From Polaribacter sp. NJDZ03 (lineage in GTDB: Bacteria > Bacteroidota > Bacteroidia > Flavobacteriales > Flavobacteriaceae): a DNA stretch of 64,000 bases. The stretch is from assembly GCF_019263805.1 (NCBI RefSeq), contig NZ_CP079195.1, positions 1,057,501 to 1,121,500 on the forward strand, read 5' to 3'. The position numbers and the translations under genes were made by a program. The first letter of the stretch is position 1. Each line of letters begins with the position of its first letter. Below the pieces are notes generated by a model. That model searched no databases. It was not told where the DNA came from and saw nothing but the letters and a program-made list of their open reading frames with translations. Positions 18,085-27,899 of the stretch are shown one piece after another.

Positions 18085-18822
18085 ATGATTTTAAGAGCAG
18101 AAAACATAGAGAAAATCTACGGAAGTAGAAAAGTTGTTACCGGAATTTCATTAGAGGTAAAACAAGGTGAAATTATTGGACTTTTAGGTCCTAATGGAGC
18201 TGGAAAAACAACTTCTTTTTATATGATTGTTGGGATGATAAAACCAAATTCGGGTAAAATTTTCTTAAATGATGAAGAAATTTCTCAAGACGCCATGTAC
18301 AAACGTGCCCAAAAAGGGATTGGTTATCTAGCACAAGAAGCTTCTATTTTTAGAAAATTGTCTGTTGAAGAAAACATTATGTCAGTTTTACAATTTACAG
18401 ATTTATCAAAAAAAGCACAAAAAGAAAAGTTAGAGTCTCTAATTGAAGAGTTTAATATTGGTCATGTTCGTAAAAATAGAGGAGATTTATTATCCGGAGG
18501 AGAAAGACGTAGAACAGAAATTGCACGTTGCTTAGCCTCTGACCCAAATTTTATTTTATTAGATGAACCTTTTGCGGGGGTAGATCCTATTGCTGTAGAA
18601 GACATACAAAGTATTGTTGCGCATTTAAAAGACAGAAACATCGGTATTTTAATTACAGATCATGATGTACAAGCAACATTAGCGATTACAGATAAAACCT
18701 ATTTAATGTACCAAGGTAGTATTCTAAAAAGCGGAACACCAGAAGAATTGGCAGCAGATGAAATGGTTAGAAAAGTATATTTAGGTAAAGATTTTGAATT
18801 GAAAAAGAGGAAGATTTTTTAA
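18085..18822 (+). CDS. lptB: Lipopolysaccharide export ABC transporter ATPase LptB
   Basis: The cytoplasmic ATPase of the LptB2FGC complex that pulls LPS out of the inner membrane. 245 residues with Walker A GPNGAGKTTS (about 35-44), signature LSGGERRRTEIARCLAS (about 140), Walker B FILLDEPFAGVDP and the switch His in LITDHDV. The Lpt subgroup is identified by DEPFAGVDPIAVEDIQ. It lies 137 nt after the AhpD-like gene, so it may have a promoter of its own. The neighbouring kdsD fits a shared LPS theme. Confidence 0.95.
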   Translation: MILRAENIEKIYGSRKVVTGISLEVKQGEIIGLLGPNGAGKTTSFYMIVGMIKPNSGKIFLNDEEISQDAMYKRAQKGIGYLAQEASIFRKLSVEENIMSVLQFTDLSKKAQKEKLESLIEEFNIGHVRKNRGDLLSGGERRRTEIARCLASDPNFILLDEPFAGVDPIAVEDIQSIVAHLKDRNIGILITDHDVQATLAITDKTYLMYQGSILKSGTPEELAADEMVRKVYLGKDFELKKRKIF

Positions 18823-18832
18823 TTATTAATAA

Positions 18833-20053
18833 TTAAAAAATTACCTTTTTTTTAGATATATAAAAATAGAAACATACACCTTTCTTATCTTCATCTCTTT
18901 TCTTTAATTCTATTTTACCCCCAAGTCTTTTTACTATAGACTTTACAGTTGCTAAACCTATTCCTGTATTATTATTGTTAGGATCATTATTTCCTAATGT
19001 TTCAAACATTTCAAATACTTTAGCCCAATACTTCTCTTCAATACCAGGACCATTGTCTTCATAGATAAAATAATAATTTTCTATATCTTCTTTAAAACTT
19101 ACCTTAATTTCTGATTTATCTTCATCATAAAACTTTCTAGAATTAGAAATTAAGTTCTGAAATATTTGAACTAATCCTATTTGAGAACTAAAAATATCTA
19201 AATTTAAGTTATTAGCGTCTAAAATAATTTTGTTTTCAAAATCGATATTAACTACAATTTTATCTAATAGCTCTTTTAAATTAAAGTTCTCAAAAACAAT
19301 ATTTTCACTAGTAACTTTAGAATAGTTTAAAATCTCATTTATTAAGCTATCTACATATACAATTCTATCTGCTATTAAAGAAATGTATTCCTCTGCTTCT
19401 GTGTTTTCAAAAATTGATATATAATCTTGTTTTAAAACATCTAACAAAAAACTTATTCCATTTATAGGCGATTTTAAATCATGAGTTAGTCTATTTGCAA
19501 AATTATTTAACTGTTCATTTAATTTGGCTATCTTATCATTAGACAGTGCCAATTCTTCATTTTTCTTTCTAAGTTCTAAAAGTACAACTACTTGTTTTGA
19601 TAATAATAGAAGAGACTCTCTCTGGCTGTCATTTAATTCGTTTGGCTTGTTATCAATAACACATAAAGTACCTAACGGAAATCCTTCTGAACTATTTAAA
19701 GGAGCACCTGCATAAAAGATTACATTTGGGGCATTTACAGTTAAAGGGTTGTCAAAAAAACGATGATCTTTAGTCGCATCATTAATTACAAATAATTCAT
19801 TAGGTTTTAAAATACTATGCGCGCAAAAAGAGAGTTCTCTGGGCGTTTCTGTTGCTTCTATACCATATGTAGATTTAAACCACTGCCTATCTTCATCAAC
19901 TATAGAAACAAGTGCTATAGTAGTATTGCAAATACTAGAAGCTATTTTTGTAATGGCATCGTATTCTTCTTCTGGTAAAGAGTCTAAAATATTATAGTTT
20001 TTTAAAACGTCTAACCTTTGTTTTTCATTTTGGGGGATTCTGGCTACTTCCAT
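18833..20053 (-). CDS. GAF-domain sensor histidine kinase (soluble)
   Basis: A 406-residue kinase without membrane segments. An N-terminal GAF domain (about residues 20-165) carries the DEDRQWFKSTYGI and CVIDNKP motifs of the family. A short coiled coil (about 160-185) leads into HisKA with the phosphorylated His191 in LTHDLKSPINGIS, then HATPase with N box QNLISNSRKF, G1 EDNGPGIEE and G2 GIGLATVKSIVKRLGG. The signal is unknown and there is no response regulator next to it. It lies between lptB (convergent, 10 nt apart) and pssA (same strand, 24 nt upstream). Confidence 0.9.
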   Translation of the reverse strand: MEVARIPQNEKQRLDVLKNYNILDSLPEEEYDAITKIASSICNTTIALVSIVDEDRQWFKSTYGIEATETPRELSFCAHSILKPNELFVINDATKDHRFFDNPLTVNAPNVIFYAGAPLNSSEGFPLGTLCVIDNKPNELNDSQRESLLLLSKQVVVLLELRKKNEELALSNDKIAKLNEQLNNFANRLTHDLKSPINGISFLLDVLKQDYISIFENTEAEEYISLIADRIVYVDSLINEILNYSKVTSENIVFENFNLKELLDKIVVNIDFENKIILDANNLNLDIFSSQIGLVQIFQNLISNSRKFYDEDKSEIKVSFKEDIENYYFIYEDNGPGIEEKYWAKVFEMFETLGNNDPNNNNTGIGLATVKSIVKRLGGKIELKKRDEDKKGVCFYFYISKKKVIF

Positions 20054-20077
20054 TAAAAATCTAGATATAAAAAATAA

Positions 20078-20782
20078 TTATTTTTTAAAAAGTGATATTA
20101 TAATGTACAATATAATAATAATTGGAATAGAAAGGAAATTAAAAGTAAAAATTAAAAGTAAAGAAGCTAAAAGGAAAGAATAAACAACAATATTTTTTTT
20201 AATAGCGTAATCTTTAAACTTCAATGAAAACAGCGGTAATTCTGCATTCATTAAATAGGTTAGTAATAAAGTAATTGCTATTAAAAAATAATTATTTCCT
20301 ATTAAATTTTGTGCAAATTCTATTGTAGAATATTCTTGAATTAAAGGTAAAGAAATAATAAACAAACTCATTGCAGGTGTTGGTAAACCTATAAAAGAAT
20401 CTGATTGTCTGGTATCAATATTAAATTTTGCTAACCTATAACAAGCTCCTAAAGTTAATAGTAGCCCCAAATAAGGCAAGTAATTTTGTTCATTAAAATC
20501 ATTTAAGCCCGATGCATTTTCTATCAATAATTTGTAAACAATAATTCCGGGTACCACACCACTTGTAACCATATCTGCTAAAGAATCTAATTGTTTACCT
20601 AACTCACCAGATACATTTAGTAATCGAGCCGCAAAGCCATCAAAAAAATCAAATAAAATTCCTAGAACAACAAATAATCCAGCGTAAACAAAATCTCCTT
20701 CAACAGCAAAAATTGTTGCAACTGTTCCACAAAAAAGATTACCAAGCGTTATTAAATTAGGAATGTGTTTTTTAAAATTCAT
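20078..20782 (-). CDS. pssA: CDP-diacylglycerol-serine O-phosphatidyltransferase
   Basis: It makes phosphatidylserine, the precursor of phosphatidylethanolamine, in the inner membrane. 234 residues with about seven membrane segments and the CDP-alcohol phosphotransferase motif DGx2ARx8Gx3Dx3D, here DFFDGFAARLLNVSG followed by GKQLDSLADMV (about residues 44-72). N-terminus MNFKKHIPNLITLGNLFCG is typical. It is 24 nt upstream of the histidine-kinase gene. No psd gene is in the window. Confidence 0.94.
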   Translation of the reverse strand: MNFKKHIPNLITLGNLFCGTVATIFAVEGDFVYAGLFVVLGILFDFFDGFAARLLNVSGELGKQLDSLADMVTSGVVPGIIVYKLLIENASGLNDFNEQNYLPYLGLLLTLGACYRLAKFNIDTRQSDSFIGLPTPAMSLFIISLPLIQEYSTIEFAQNLIGNNYFLIAITLLLTYLMNAELPLFSLKFKDYAIKKNIVVYSFLLASLLLIFTFNFLSIPIIIILYIIISLFKK

Positions 20783-20963
20783 TTTTATAGTTTGATTTAA
20801 AGGCTAAAATAAGAAAATCGATTTTATTGGTTTTCATTATCCTTAAAATTTTATAATATTTGTACCAATATTTAAGAACTTGCCACGAATTCACCAATAA
20901 AATTAAAATGAACACTACTAACATCTCATTTTATTTTAGATTTTAAACTTTACAAACCAAAAG

Positions 20964-21947
20964 ATGCCTGTATTAACCTCTAACTTTACTCCTACCTTTC
21001 TTTTTAAAAATGGTCATTTTAATACTATTTATAGATCTGTTTTTTCAAAAGAATCTTGTAAATATAAAAGAAAAAGAGTTTCTACTTGGGACAATGATTT
21101 TATTGATTTAGACTTTTCTTTAGTAGGCTCTAAAACCTTAGTTTTATTAATTCATGGTTTAGAAGGAAGTTCTCAATCTAAATACATCGTATCTACTACA
21201 AAATATTTAAACCAAAAGGGATTAGATACCGTTTGTTTTAATTTAAGAGGTTGTTCTGGAGATGATAATTTACTTTTAGGTACGTACCACAGTGGTAAAA
21301 CAGAAGATGTAGATTTTATAGTAAAACATCTTTCAAGAAATTACGAGTATGAAAATATCATACTAATTGGTTTTAGTTTAGGCGGAAATTTAACCTTAAA
21401 ATATATTGGAGAACAATCAGAAAATAGTGCAACTAAAGTAAAAGGAGGAATAGCAATATCTGTTCCTATTGATATTGCTTCAGGAGAATTTGAGCTAGAA
21501 AAATTAAAGAACAAATTGTATTTAGAGCGGTTTTTAAAAACCATGAAAACTAAAATTTTAGAAAAAGCTGCTAAATTTCCTGAATTTCAGTTAGATAAAG
21601 ACTTGTTAGCTAAAGCTACCCGATTTAAACATTTAGAAAGTTTATACACAGTTCCTGTATTTGGGTTTGAGAGTCCAGAAGATTATTGGGAAAAAGCGAG
21701 TGCAAAACCATATTTATCTAAAATAAAAATACCAACTTTACTTATCAATTCTAAAGACGATACTTTTTTATCTAATCAGTGCTTTCCTTTTGATGAAGCA
21801 AATAATTCTAAAAATTTCTTTTTTGAAACGACCAATTATGGCGGCCATTGTGGCTTTATATCTTCTTTTTACAGTGCTAAAAACAACTGGTTAGAGCTTA
21901 GAATTGAAAGATTTATCAGACAAAATATTCAGATTCATCTATTGTAA
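20964..21947 (+). CDS. Alpha/beta hydrolase of the YheT type
   Basis: A 327-residue hydrolase similar to the YheT/COG0429 group. The oxyanion region is LIHGLEGSSQSKYI (about residues 62-75), the nucleophile Ser is in GFSLGGNLTLKY (about 140), the acid in LINSKDDTFLS and the catalytic His in NYGGHCGFIS (about 296). The natural substrate is unknown. The gene begins a plus-strand run with the PorV/PorQ-like gene 70 nt downstream. Confidence 0.87.
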   Translation: MPVLTSNFTPTFLFKNGHFNTIYRSVFSKESCKYKRKRVSTWDNDFIDLDFSLVGSKTLVLLIHGLEGSSQSKYIVSTTKYLNQKGLDTVCFNLRGCSGDDNLLLGTYHSGKTEDVDFIVKHLSRNYEYENIILIGFSLGGNLTLKYIGEQSENSATKVKGGIAISVPIDIASGEFELEKLKNKLYLERFLKTMKTKILEKAAKFPEFQLDKDLLAKATRFKHLESLYTVPVFGFESPEDYWEKASAKPYLSKIKIPTLLINSKDDTFLSNQCFPFDEANNSKNFFFETTNYGGHCGFISSFYSAKNNWLELRIERFIRQNIQIHLL

Positions 21948-22017
21948 ACAATATCTTTAAAAAACTACTGTTATTTTAGTAGGTTTTTAGATATTTGTTA
22001 CTGATAATTTACATCTT

Positions 22018-23088
22018 TTGAAACACAAAATATTATTTTTTATACTACTTACTCCATTCCTTTTATCTGCACAGGCATTTAGAAGTTATTCCAATGAATT
22101 TTTAACTATTGGGGTAGACGCTGCAGGGTTAGGGATGAGTAAAAGTGTTGTTGCCACAACAAATGATGTCAATTCTATTTACTGGAATCCTGCAGGATTA
22201 GTAGGTATAGAAGACTACCAAGGTTCCCTAATGCACGCCTCTTATTTTGCCGGAATAGCCAATTACAATCATGCAAGTTTTGCTATGCCAATAGACAAAG
22301 AAAGTGCTGTTGGAGTTTCTATAATTCGTTTTGGTGTAGATGATATTTTAAATACTACAGAATTAATTGACAGTGATGGAAATATTGATTATAATAATAT
22401 TAGCCTTTTTTCATCAGTAGATTATGCTTTTAACTTTGCGTATGCTCGTAATTTAATTTTTAAGGATGTTAAATTTGGTGTAAATGCAAAAATAGTCAGA
22501 AGAATTATTGGTGATTTTGCTTCTTCTTATGGTTTTGGTTTTGATGCCGGAATTCAGTTTGAACGTAATTCTTGGAAATTTGGTGTAATGGCTAGAGACA
22601 TTACCACCACTTTTAATAGTTGGGCAATTAATGAAGATGAGTTTAATAAAATTAAGAAGGCTATTCCAGGACAAAATCAAGATTTACCAGAAACAACAGA
22701 AATAACCAAACCTAAACTACAGTTAGGTGTCGCTAAAAACTGGAGAATAGGCCGTATGTTTCATTTACTTTCAGAAATAAATGCAAATATGCGTTTTACC
22801 AAAACAAACGATATTTTTTCTTCAGATGTTTTAAGTATAGACCCTGCAATGGGGTTTCAAGTAGATTATGACGAATTGGTTTATTTAAGAGCCGGCGTTG
22901 GTAATTTTCAATACATGACAGAATTCGATAACTCAAAATCACTTTCTATGCAACCCAATTTTGGTGTTGGTTTTAAATACAATGGCATAAAAATAGATTA
23001 TGCTTTAACTAACATTGGTAGTGTTGGTAACGCTTTGTATTCAAATATTTTTTCAATTACAATAGATTATAGTTTTTTTAGACCTTAG
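22018..23088 (+). CDS. PorV/PorQ-like outer-membrane beta-barrel protein
   Basis: A 356-residue secreted protein. The signal peptide (about residues 1-19, MKHKILFFILLTPFLLSAQ) is followed by a FadL-like barrel with the family hallmark VDAAGLGMSKSVVATTNDVNSIYWNPAGL (around 33-61) and alternating aromatic strands to a terminal Phe-rich strand. PorV and PorQ belong to the type IX secretion system of Bacteroidota, but this could be another member of the family. The start is TTG at 22018, since the signal peptide begins there. The DUF4105 gene follows 5 nt downstream, so they form one unit. Confidence 0.82.
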   Translation: MKHKILFFILLTPFLLSAQAFRSYSNEFLTIGVDAAGLGMSKSVVATTNDVNSIYWNPAGLVGIEDYQGSLMHASYFAGIANYNHASFAMPIDKESAVGVSIIRFGVDDILNTTELIDSDGNIDYNNISLFSSVDYAFNFAYARNLIFKDVKFGVNAKIVRRIIGDFASSYGFGFDAGIQFERNSWKFGVMARDITTTFNSWAINEDEFNKIKKAIPGQNQDLPETTEITKPKLQLGVAKNWRIGRMFHLLSEINANMRFTKTNDIFSSDVLSIDPAMGFQVDYDELVYLRAGVGNFQYMTEFDNSKSLSMQPNFGVGFKYNGIKIDYALTNIGSVGNALYSNIFSITIDYSFFRP

Positions 23089-23093
23089 TTTTT

Positions 23094-24275
23094 ATGAACA
23101 AAAAATACTTTCTTTTACTATTTTTACTTTCCATTTATTCCCCCTTAAAAGCACAACTTCAACTTTCTGAATATGCAGAAGTAAGTATTATTACTGTTGG
23201 CCCAGGAGAAGAATTCTTTCTTGCTTTTGGACATTCTGCTATAAGAGTTAAAGATCCTGTTTTAAATTTAGATTTAATATATAATTATGGAGTGTTTGAT
23301 TTTAATGCTCCTAACTTTTTATTGAATTCTGCAAAAGGAAATATGATTTATAGTTTGGCTCGCTATGATTTTAAATATTTTTTAACTAGTTATAAAAGAG
23401 AGAAACGTTGGTTAAAAGAACAAGTTTTAAATTTAGATCTATTAGAAAAACAATCTTATTTTAAATTCCTAGAAAATAATGCATCGCCAGAAAATAGAAA
23501 CTACCTTTATGATCCTTATTTTAATAATTGCGCTACAAAGTTAAGGGATATAACAAGGTTAGTTTTAGGTGATAAACTTGCTTTTAATGATAATAATATA
23601 GAAAATGGATTAACATTTAGACAATTAACAAATCATGAAATTGCTTGGAATTCTTGGGGAACTTTTGGTTTAAATTTAATTGCAGGTACAAAATTAGATG
23701 AAAAGGCTACTTTTAATGAATATATGTTTTTACCAGATTATATATATAGCTCTTTTAAAAATGCAACCGTTTTTATTAGAAATCAACCAGAAAAACTTGT
23801 AAAAAAAGAAGTAGTACTTCTAAATTTTAAAGAAAAAGAAGCTAAAAGCTCTATTTTTAATCCTTTTCTAATATTTAGTATCTTTGCTTTTTTAGGTATT
23901 TATATTACTTATAAAGATCTTAAAAATAATAAAAGAACCAAATCATTAGATTTTATTATATTATTTACAACAGGCCTTATAGGTACTGTATTAGTTTTTC
24001 TATGGTTTTTCTCAACACATTCTACAGCACCAAATAACTTTAATTTATTGTTTACTTTTGCGCCTAATGTAATTGTTGCTTTTCTTTTATTGAAAACACA
24101 TCAACCAAAATGGTTGAAAAAATATATGCAGTTATTATTAATATTACTAGTAATAATTCCTGTTCTATGGATTGTAGAAATTCAAGTCTTCCCTGTAGTT
24201 ATAATCCCCTTATTAGTATTACTTGCTGTAAGGTATTACTATTTATCAAAAAAACTATTGACCTTTAAAATATAA
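23094..24275 (+). CDS. DUF4105 membrane protein
   Basis: A 393-residue protein with a signal-like N-terminal segment (about 1-20), a periplasmic DUF4105 domain (about 25-190) recognised from GPGEEFFLAFGHSAIRV, LIYNYGVFDF and YDPYFNNCATKLRD, and about four or five C-terminal membrane helices (from about 260). The DUF4105 N-terminal fold resembles Lnb, a lipoprotein N-acyltransferase family with Cys/His active-site residues; H47 and C150-like positions in GHSAIR and NNCATK are candidates. The function here is unproven. Its last 21 bases overlap, tail to tail, the end of the sugar transferase gene on the other strand. Confidence 0.83.
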   Translation: MNKKYFLLLFLLSIYSPLKAQLQLSEYAEVSIITVGPGEEFFLAFGHSAIRVKDPVLNLDLIYNYGVFDFNAPNFLLNSAKGNMIYSLARYDFKYFLTSYKREKRWLKEQVLNLDLLEKQSYFKFLENNASPENRNYLYDPYFNNCATKLRDITRLVLGDKLAFNDNNIENGLTFRQLTNHEIAWNSWGTFGLNLIAGTKLDEKATFNEYMFLPDYIYSSFKNATVFIRNQPEKLVKKEVVLLNFKEKEAKSSIFNPFLIFSIFAFLGIYITYKDLKNNKRTKSLDFIILFTTGLIGTVLVFLWFFSTHSTAPNNFNLLFTFAPNVIVAFLLLKTHQPKWLKKYMQLLLILLVIIPVLWIVEIQVFPVVIIPLLVLLAVRYYYLSKKLLTFKI

Positions 24276-25637
24276 AACAGTAGTAAACGTCTTAATAAAA
24301 ATTTTAAAATCTAAGAAAGTACTACGCTCTTTAATATAATATAAATCGTAACGCAATTTGGTTTCTTGTTCTTCTATGGTATTTGCATACGGATAGTTTA
24401 CTTGAGCCCAACCTGTTAAACCAGGTCTTATAACGTGCCTTATAGTATAAAAAGGAATCTGAGCTTCTAAATCTTTTACAAACTCTGGTCTTTCTGGTCT
24501 AGGACCAATTAAACTCATATCTCCTTTTAATATATTAAAAAACTGAGGCATTTCATCTAATCTAGTACGTCTTAAAAACTTTCCAAAGCCAGTAATTCTA
24601 ACATCATTTTTTTTAGCCCAAACAGCGCCTCCTTTTTCGGCATCTTTTACCATAGACCTTAACTTAAAAATTTTAAAAGTTTTACCGTTTTTCCCTACTC
24701 TTATTTGTGTGTAAAATAAAGGACCTCTGTTAGCTATAATATTACCAATAAAAATTAATGGAATAACACATAAAAAACCGATAGCTCCTATTACAGAAAA
24801 GAATATATCTATAAGTCTTAACCCAAATAGATAGAAATTATTAGAATTATTCTTACTAAAATTAATGTGTCTATAAAAATTATGATCTAAATATTCTTTA
24901 GGAATTCTAACATTTACGTTTTCGTAAAAAGTTTCATAGCTCACAATATTTACGCCTTTCTCAAACAACAAAATAAGTTCTTTATTTAGACGATTCACTA
25001 CTTCTTCAGATAGATCTCTTTTAGATACAATAACTTCTGTAATAGCATTGTCTGCCAAAATTGAAGATATTGTTGCTTTAGAAATATCTATATAACCCTC
25101 TACCCCTTCCACCTTTTTATCTGACAAATAAGCTTGAACATGATGAAAAGAATCTTTATTTACTTGAATCAGTAATTTTTTAATTCTTTCTGAATTACCA
25201 ATAAAAACAATAGATTTAAAATGCTTTGGCGAAAATATTAAAGATATATATACAAACCTCCAAAGTAAAAGTGGAATAAAAGAAAGTAAGAAAAAATAGA
25301 CTATTTGTAATCTATTAGGTGGTAGTTCTGGTGAAAAATAAGGCGTAAAAATATAAAAAATAGTTGTTGTAAATACTGTAAGAACAGTTGCTCTAACAGT
25401 TAAGTACCTATTATTAGCAACATTTAAGCTATAGAGTTGAAAAATTTGACCAAAAATTAAAAAATAAAAACCCAATAATAACAACCAATTTAGAAGGGCG
25501 CTACTTGTAAATTTAATATAGGTAAAATTGATAAATAATGAAGCTAAATAAAGACTAGAAATAAGAATAATAACGTCTATTATTCCTAAAAAAAGTTTTC
25601 TTTCCGATACATTAAAGTATGATATTTTTGTTGTCAA
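24255..25637 (-). CDS. Polyprenyl glycosylphosphotransferase (WbaP/WcaJ type), initiates glycan synthesis
   Basis: It transfers a sugar phosphate from a nucleotide sugar to undecaprenyl phosphate, the first step in building the repeat unit. The 460-residue protein has four N-terminal membrane helices (about 15-120), a CoA-binding-like Rossmann region (about 145-250), a fifth helix (about 275-300) and the bacterial sugar transferase domain with KIFKLRSMVKDAEKGG, RTRLDEMPQFFNILKGDMS and IGPRPERPEF. It is the last gene of the locus in the direction of transcription, 197 nt after the previous one; that AT-rich gap shows nothing I can name. The sugar transferred is unknown. Confidence 0.92.
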   Translation of the reverse strand: MTTKISYFNVSERKLFLGIIDVIILISSLYLASLFINFTYIKFTSSALLNWLLLLGFYFLIFGQIFQLYSLNVANNRYLTVRATVLTVFTTTIFYIFTPYFSPELPPNRLQIVYFFLLSFIPLLLWRFVYISLIFSPKHFKSIVFIGNSERIKKLLIQVNKDSFHHVQAYLSDKKVEGVEGYIDISKATISSILADNAITEVIVSKRDLSEEVVNRLNKELILLFEKGVNIVSYETFYENVNVRIPKEYLDHNFYRHINFSKNNSNNFYLFGLRLIDIFFSVIGAIGFLCVIPLIFIGNIIANRGPLFYTQIRVGKNGKTFKIFKLRSMVKDAEKGGAVWAKKNDVRITGFGKFLRRTRLDEMPQFFNILKGDMSLIGPRPERPEFVKDLEAQIPFYTIRHVIRPGLTGWAQVNYPYANTIEEQETKLRYDLYYIKERSTFLDFKIFIKTFTTVLYFKGQ

Positions 25638-25834
25638 ATGATGCTGTTTTGTTTAACGTAAACTAATTCAATTATATATAATTAAAAAATAATAAAACTT
25701 AATGGGGAACTCTGCAAATTTATAAAAAGAATATTAGTTGATAAGAAAGTAATTTAAAATTATTCATAAAAAATGATGTATTTTATTTAAAATAACTCAA
25801 TAATATACAAAGTAAATATTAAGGATTTTTATAT

Positions 25835-26578
25835 TCATTTGATCAATTTATTAATAACATTACATATTGTGTAATAACTGGATTGAAAATAAGAGAGTTT
25901 TTCTATATTTTTGTACAAATTCCAGTTCCATTTAAGCATTTCTACTTTATTATTTGAAATAGACTGACTACGATCTCTATATTGAGCAAGAACTTCAGGA
26001 ATACCAAAGGCATGTTTTTCAACTTTTAAAATTTTTAACCACAAACCATAATCTTGTCTTTTTCTAATATTAGGCATATAAACCTTACCTAATAGATCCT
26101 GATTATACATAGCCGTTAAACATCCAATTTCATTGGAATACAACATTCTATTATAATCTAGTTTAATTTTACAATTAATAACTTTACCAGTTTTATCACC
26201 TTCTTCATTTATCATTTCATACGAAGTATAACTTAATGCAAAATTATTGGATAACATAAAGTTTAATTGAAGTTCTAGTTTTCTTGGTAACCATAAATCA
26301 TCACTATCCAAAAAAGCTATAAATTTTCCATTTGCTAAAGAAATAGCTTTATTTCTAGCAACTGCAGCTCCGCAATTGTCTTTTAATTTATGTAATTTAA
26401 TTCTAGCATCACTTTTACAAAAAGAATTAATAATATTAATACTAGCATCAGTAGAAAGATCATCAATAATAATCATTTCCCAATTTTCGTAGGATTGATT
26501 TATAACACTTTTAATTGTTTCCCTAATAAATTTCTCCGAATTAAAATTAGGTGTAATAATAGACACTAAATTATTCAT
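25835..26578 (-). CDS. Glycosyltransferase family 2
   Basis: A 247-residue GT-A glycosyltransferase with N-terminal VSIITPNFNSEKFIRETIKS, the IIIDDLSTDAS nucleotide-binding segment and FLDSDDLWLPRK holding the DxD-like metal site (about residue 92). No membrane helix. The start overlaps the end of the CapK-like gene by 8 nt. Acceptor and donor are unknown. Confidence 0.9.
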   Translation of the reverse strand: MNNLVSIITPNFNSEKFIRETIKSVINQSYENWEMIIIDDLSTDASINIINSFCKSDARIKLHKLKDNCGAAVARNKAISLANGKFIAFLDSDDLWLPRKLELQLNFMLSNNFALSYTSYEMINEEGDKTGKVINCKIKLDYNRMLYSNEIGCLTAMYNQDLLGKVYMPNIRKRQDYGLWLKILKVEKHAFGIPEVLAQYRDRSQSISNNKVEMLKWNWNLYKNIEKLSYFQSSYYTICNVINKLIK

Positions 26579-27899
26579 TCTTTAGTGACTTTATGTGTGA
26601 CTCTACAATTTGTGGTTTTCCTGACTTTGTTGCCTTTATTTCTAAAACTTCTTTAAAATAAATTTTAAAATTAAAATCAAGAATTATAGCCTGAAGTTTT
26701 TTTAATATTTTATCAAGTACTTCAATTTGATAATTATCTCCTTTTACGTATTCAATAGTAATTCCTGAATTATTATACTGAATGACTTTAAATTGCTTTA
26801 TTTCTTCAAAATATTCAAATATGCCAGTAAATGAGTGAACGATAAGTTTCCTATTGTCTGGTAAAATAACAACATCTGTATCTCGACCAATTACTTTTTT
26901 TAATAAGGGATAGTCTAATTTTCTACCTAATGGATATTCTTCTTTCGGTAATTTAATGGCTAAATCACCAATTTTATACCTAATTAACGGCATAGCTGAA
27001 TTATCTAACCTTGTAACAACAACATTACCAATTTCTCCATCTTCAACAGGTCTGTTATATTCATCTAATAATTCAAGATATACTTGAGCTGAATTGATGT
27101 ACAAATAATCTAAATCATACTGACATGCTATAAGAAAACCTTCTGAAGTTCCGTAGGTTTCAATTAACTTAGCATTAAAAGCTTTATATATATTTTTTTT
27201 ATAATAGCTAAATAATTTATCTCCTAAACTTATAACCCCCTTAAATTCAACTTTTATATTTTCTTTTATAGCAAATTCAGCGAGTACATTTAAAGAGGAA
27301 GCGTAACCAAGCAGATAGTAATTTTTATTTTTAACCTTATTAAAAACTTTATGCATTTCCTTTTCTGAAAGTGAAAAAGCATTAATATATACTGTTCTAA
27401 ACAAGAAATCTTTGGTCCTTTTTATAAATTTTCTATCTAGTGTCATTCCTGTTTGTAATAAATTGCTTCCAATTTTATACCCACACCATTCCCACCACCT
27501 TGTATTACCGGCTCTAAAAGAAGATAAATCTTCTTCATTCATGTAAATATCTGTTCTATAACCAGAAGAACCACTTGTAGAAAATTTAATTAGAGTACTT
27601 TTTTCTTCCGTTAAAAGTTTATCAATATTATCATTTAGCATTTTTTTTGTAAGAACAGGAAATTTTTCGATCCAAGAATACGGGTTATCTCCAATTAATT
27701 CAACTCCTTTATAAAAAATTGTTTTTTCATTAGCTAATTTTAATATTCTTTTTAAACTTAGTCTCTGTTCTTCAATTATTTCGTTATAAGACAATTGATC
27801 AATTCTTTTCCAATATCTTAGTCGTTTTATATAACTAGTATTTAAGATTAAATCTCCCATAGGAAGAATAATGTTTTCTAATAACTTATTATAAATCAT
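26571..27899 (-). CDS. PaaK/CapK-like adenylate-forming enzyme
   Basis: A 442-residue member of the phenylacetate-CoA-ligase-like branch of ANL enzymes. The AMP-binding P-loop is FSTSGSSGYRTDIY (about residues 108-121), with ETYGTSEGF (about 240) and YKIGDLA (about 310) as later core motifs. Members named CapK are found in many capsule and O-antigen loci, but their reaction is largely unknown; an acyl or amino-acid adenylation that decorates the glycan is plausible. It overlaps its neighbours by 4 nt and 8 nt, so belongs to the operon. Confidence 0.85.
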   Translation of the reverse strand: MIYNKLLENIILPMGDLILNTSYIKRLRYWKRIDQLSYNEIIEEQRLSLKRILKLANEKTIFYKGVELIGDNPYSWIEKFPVLTKKMLNDNIDKLLTEEKSTLIKFSTSGSSGYRTDIYMNEEDLSSFRAGNTRWWEWCGYKIGSNLLQTGMTLDRKFIKRTKDFLFRTVYINAFSLSEKEMHKVFNKVKNKNYYLLGYASSLNVLAEFAIKENIKVEFKGVISLGDKLFSYYKKNIYKAFNAKLIETYGTSEGFLIACQYDLDYLYINSAQVYLELLDEYNRPVEDGEIGNVVVTRLDNSAMPLIRYKIGDLAIKLPKEEYPLGRKLDYPLLKKVIGRDTDVVILPDNRKLIVHSFTGIFEYFEEIKQFKVIQYNNSGITIEYVKGDNYQIEVLDKILKKLQAIILDFNFKIYFKEVLEIKATKSGKPQIVESHIKSLKNE

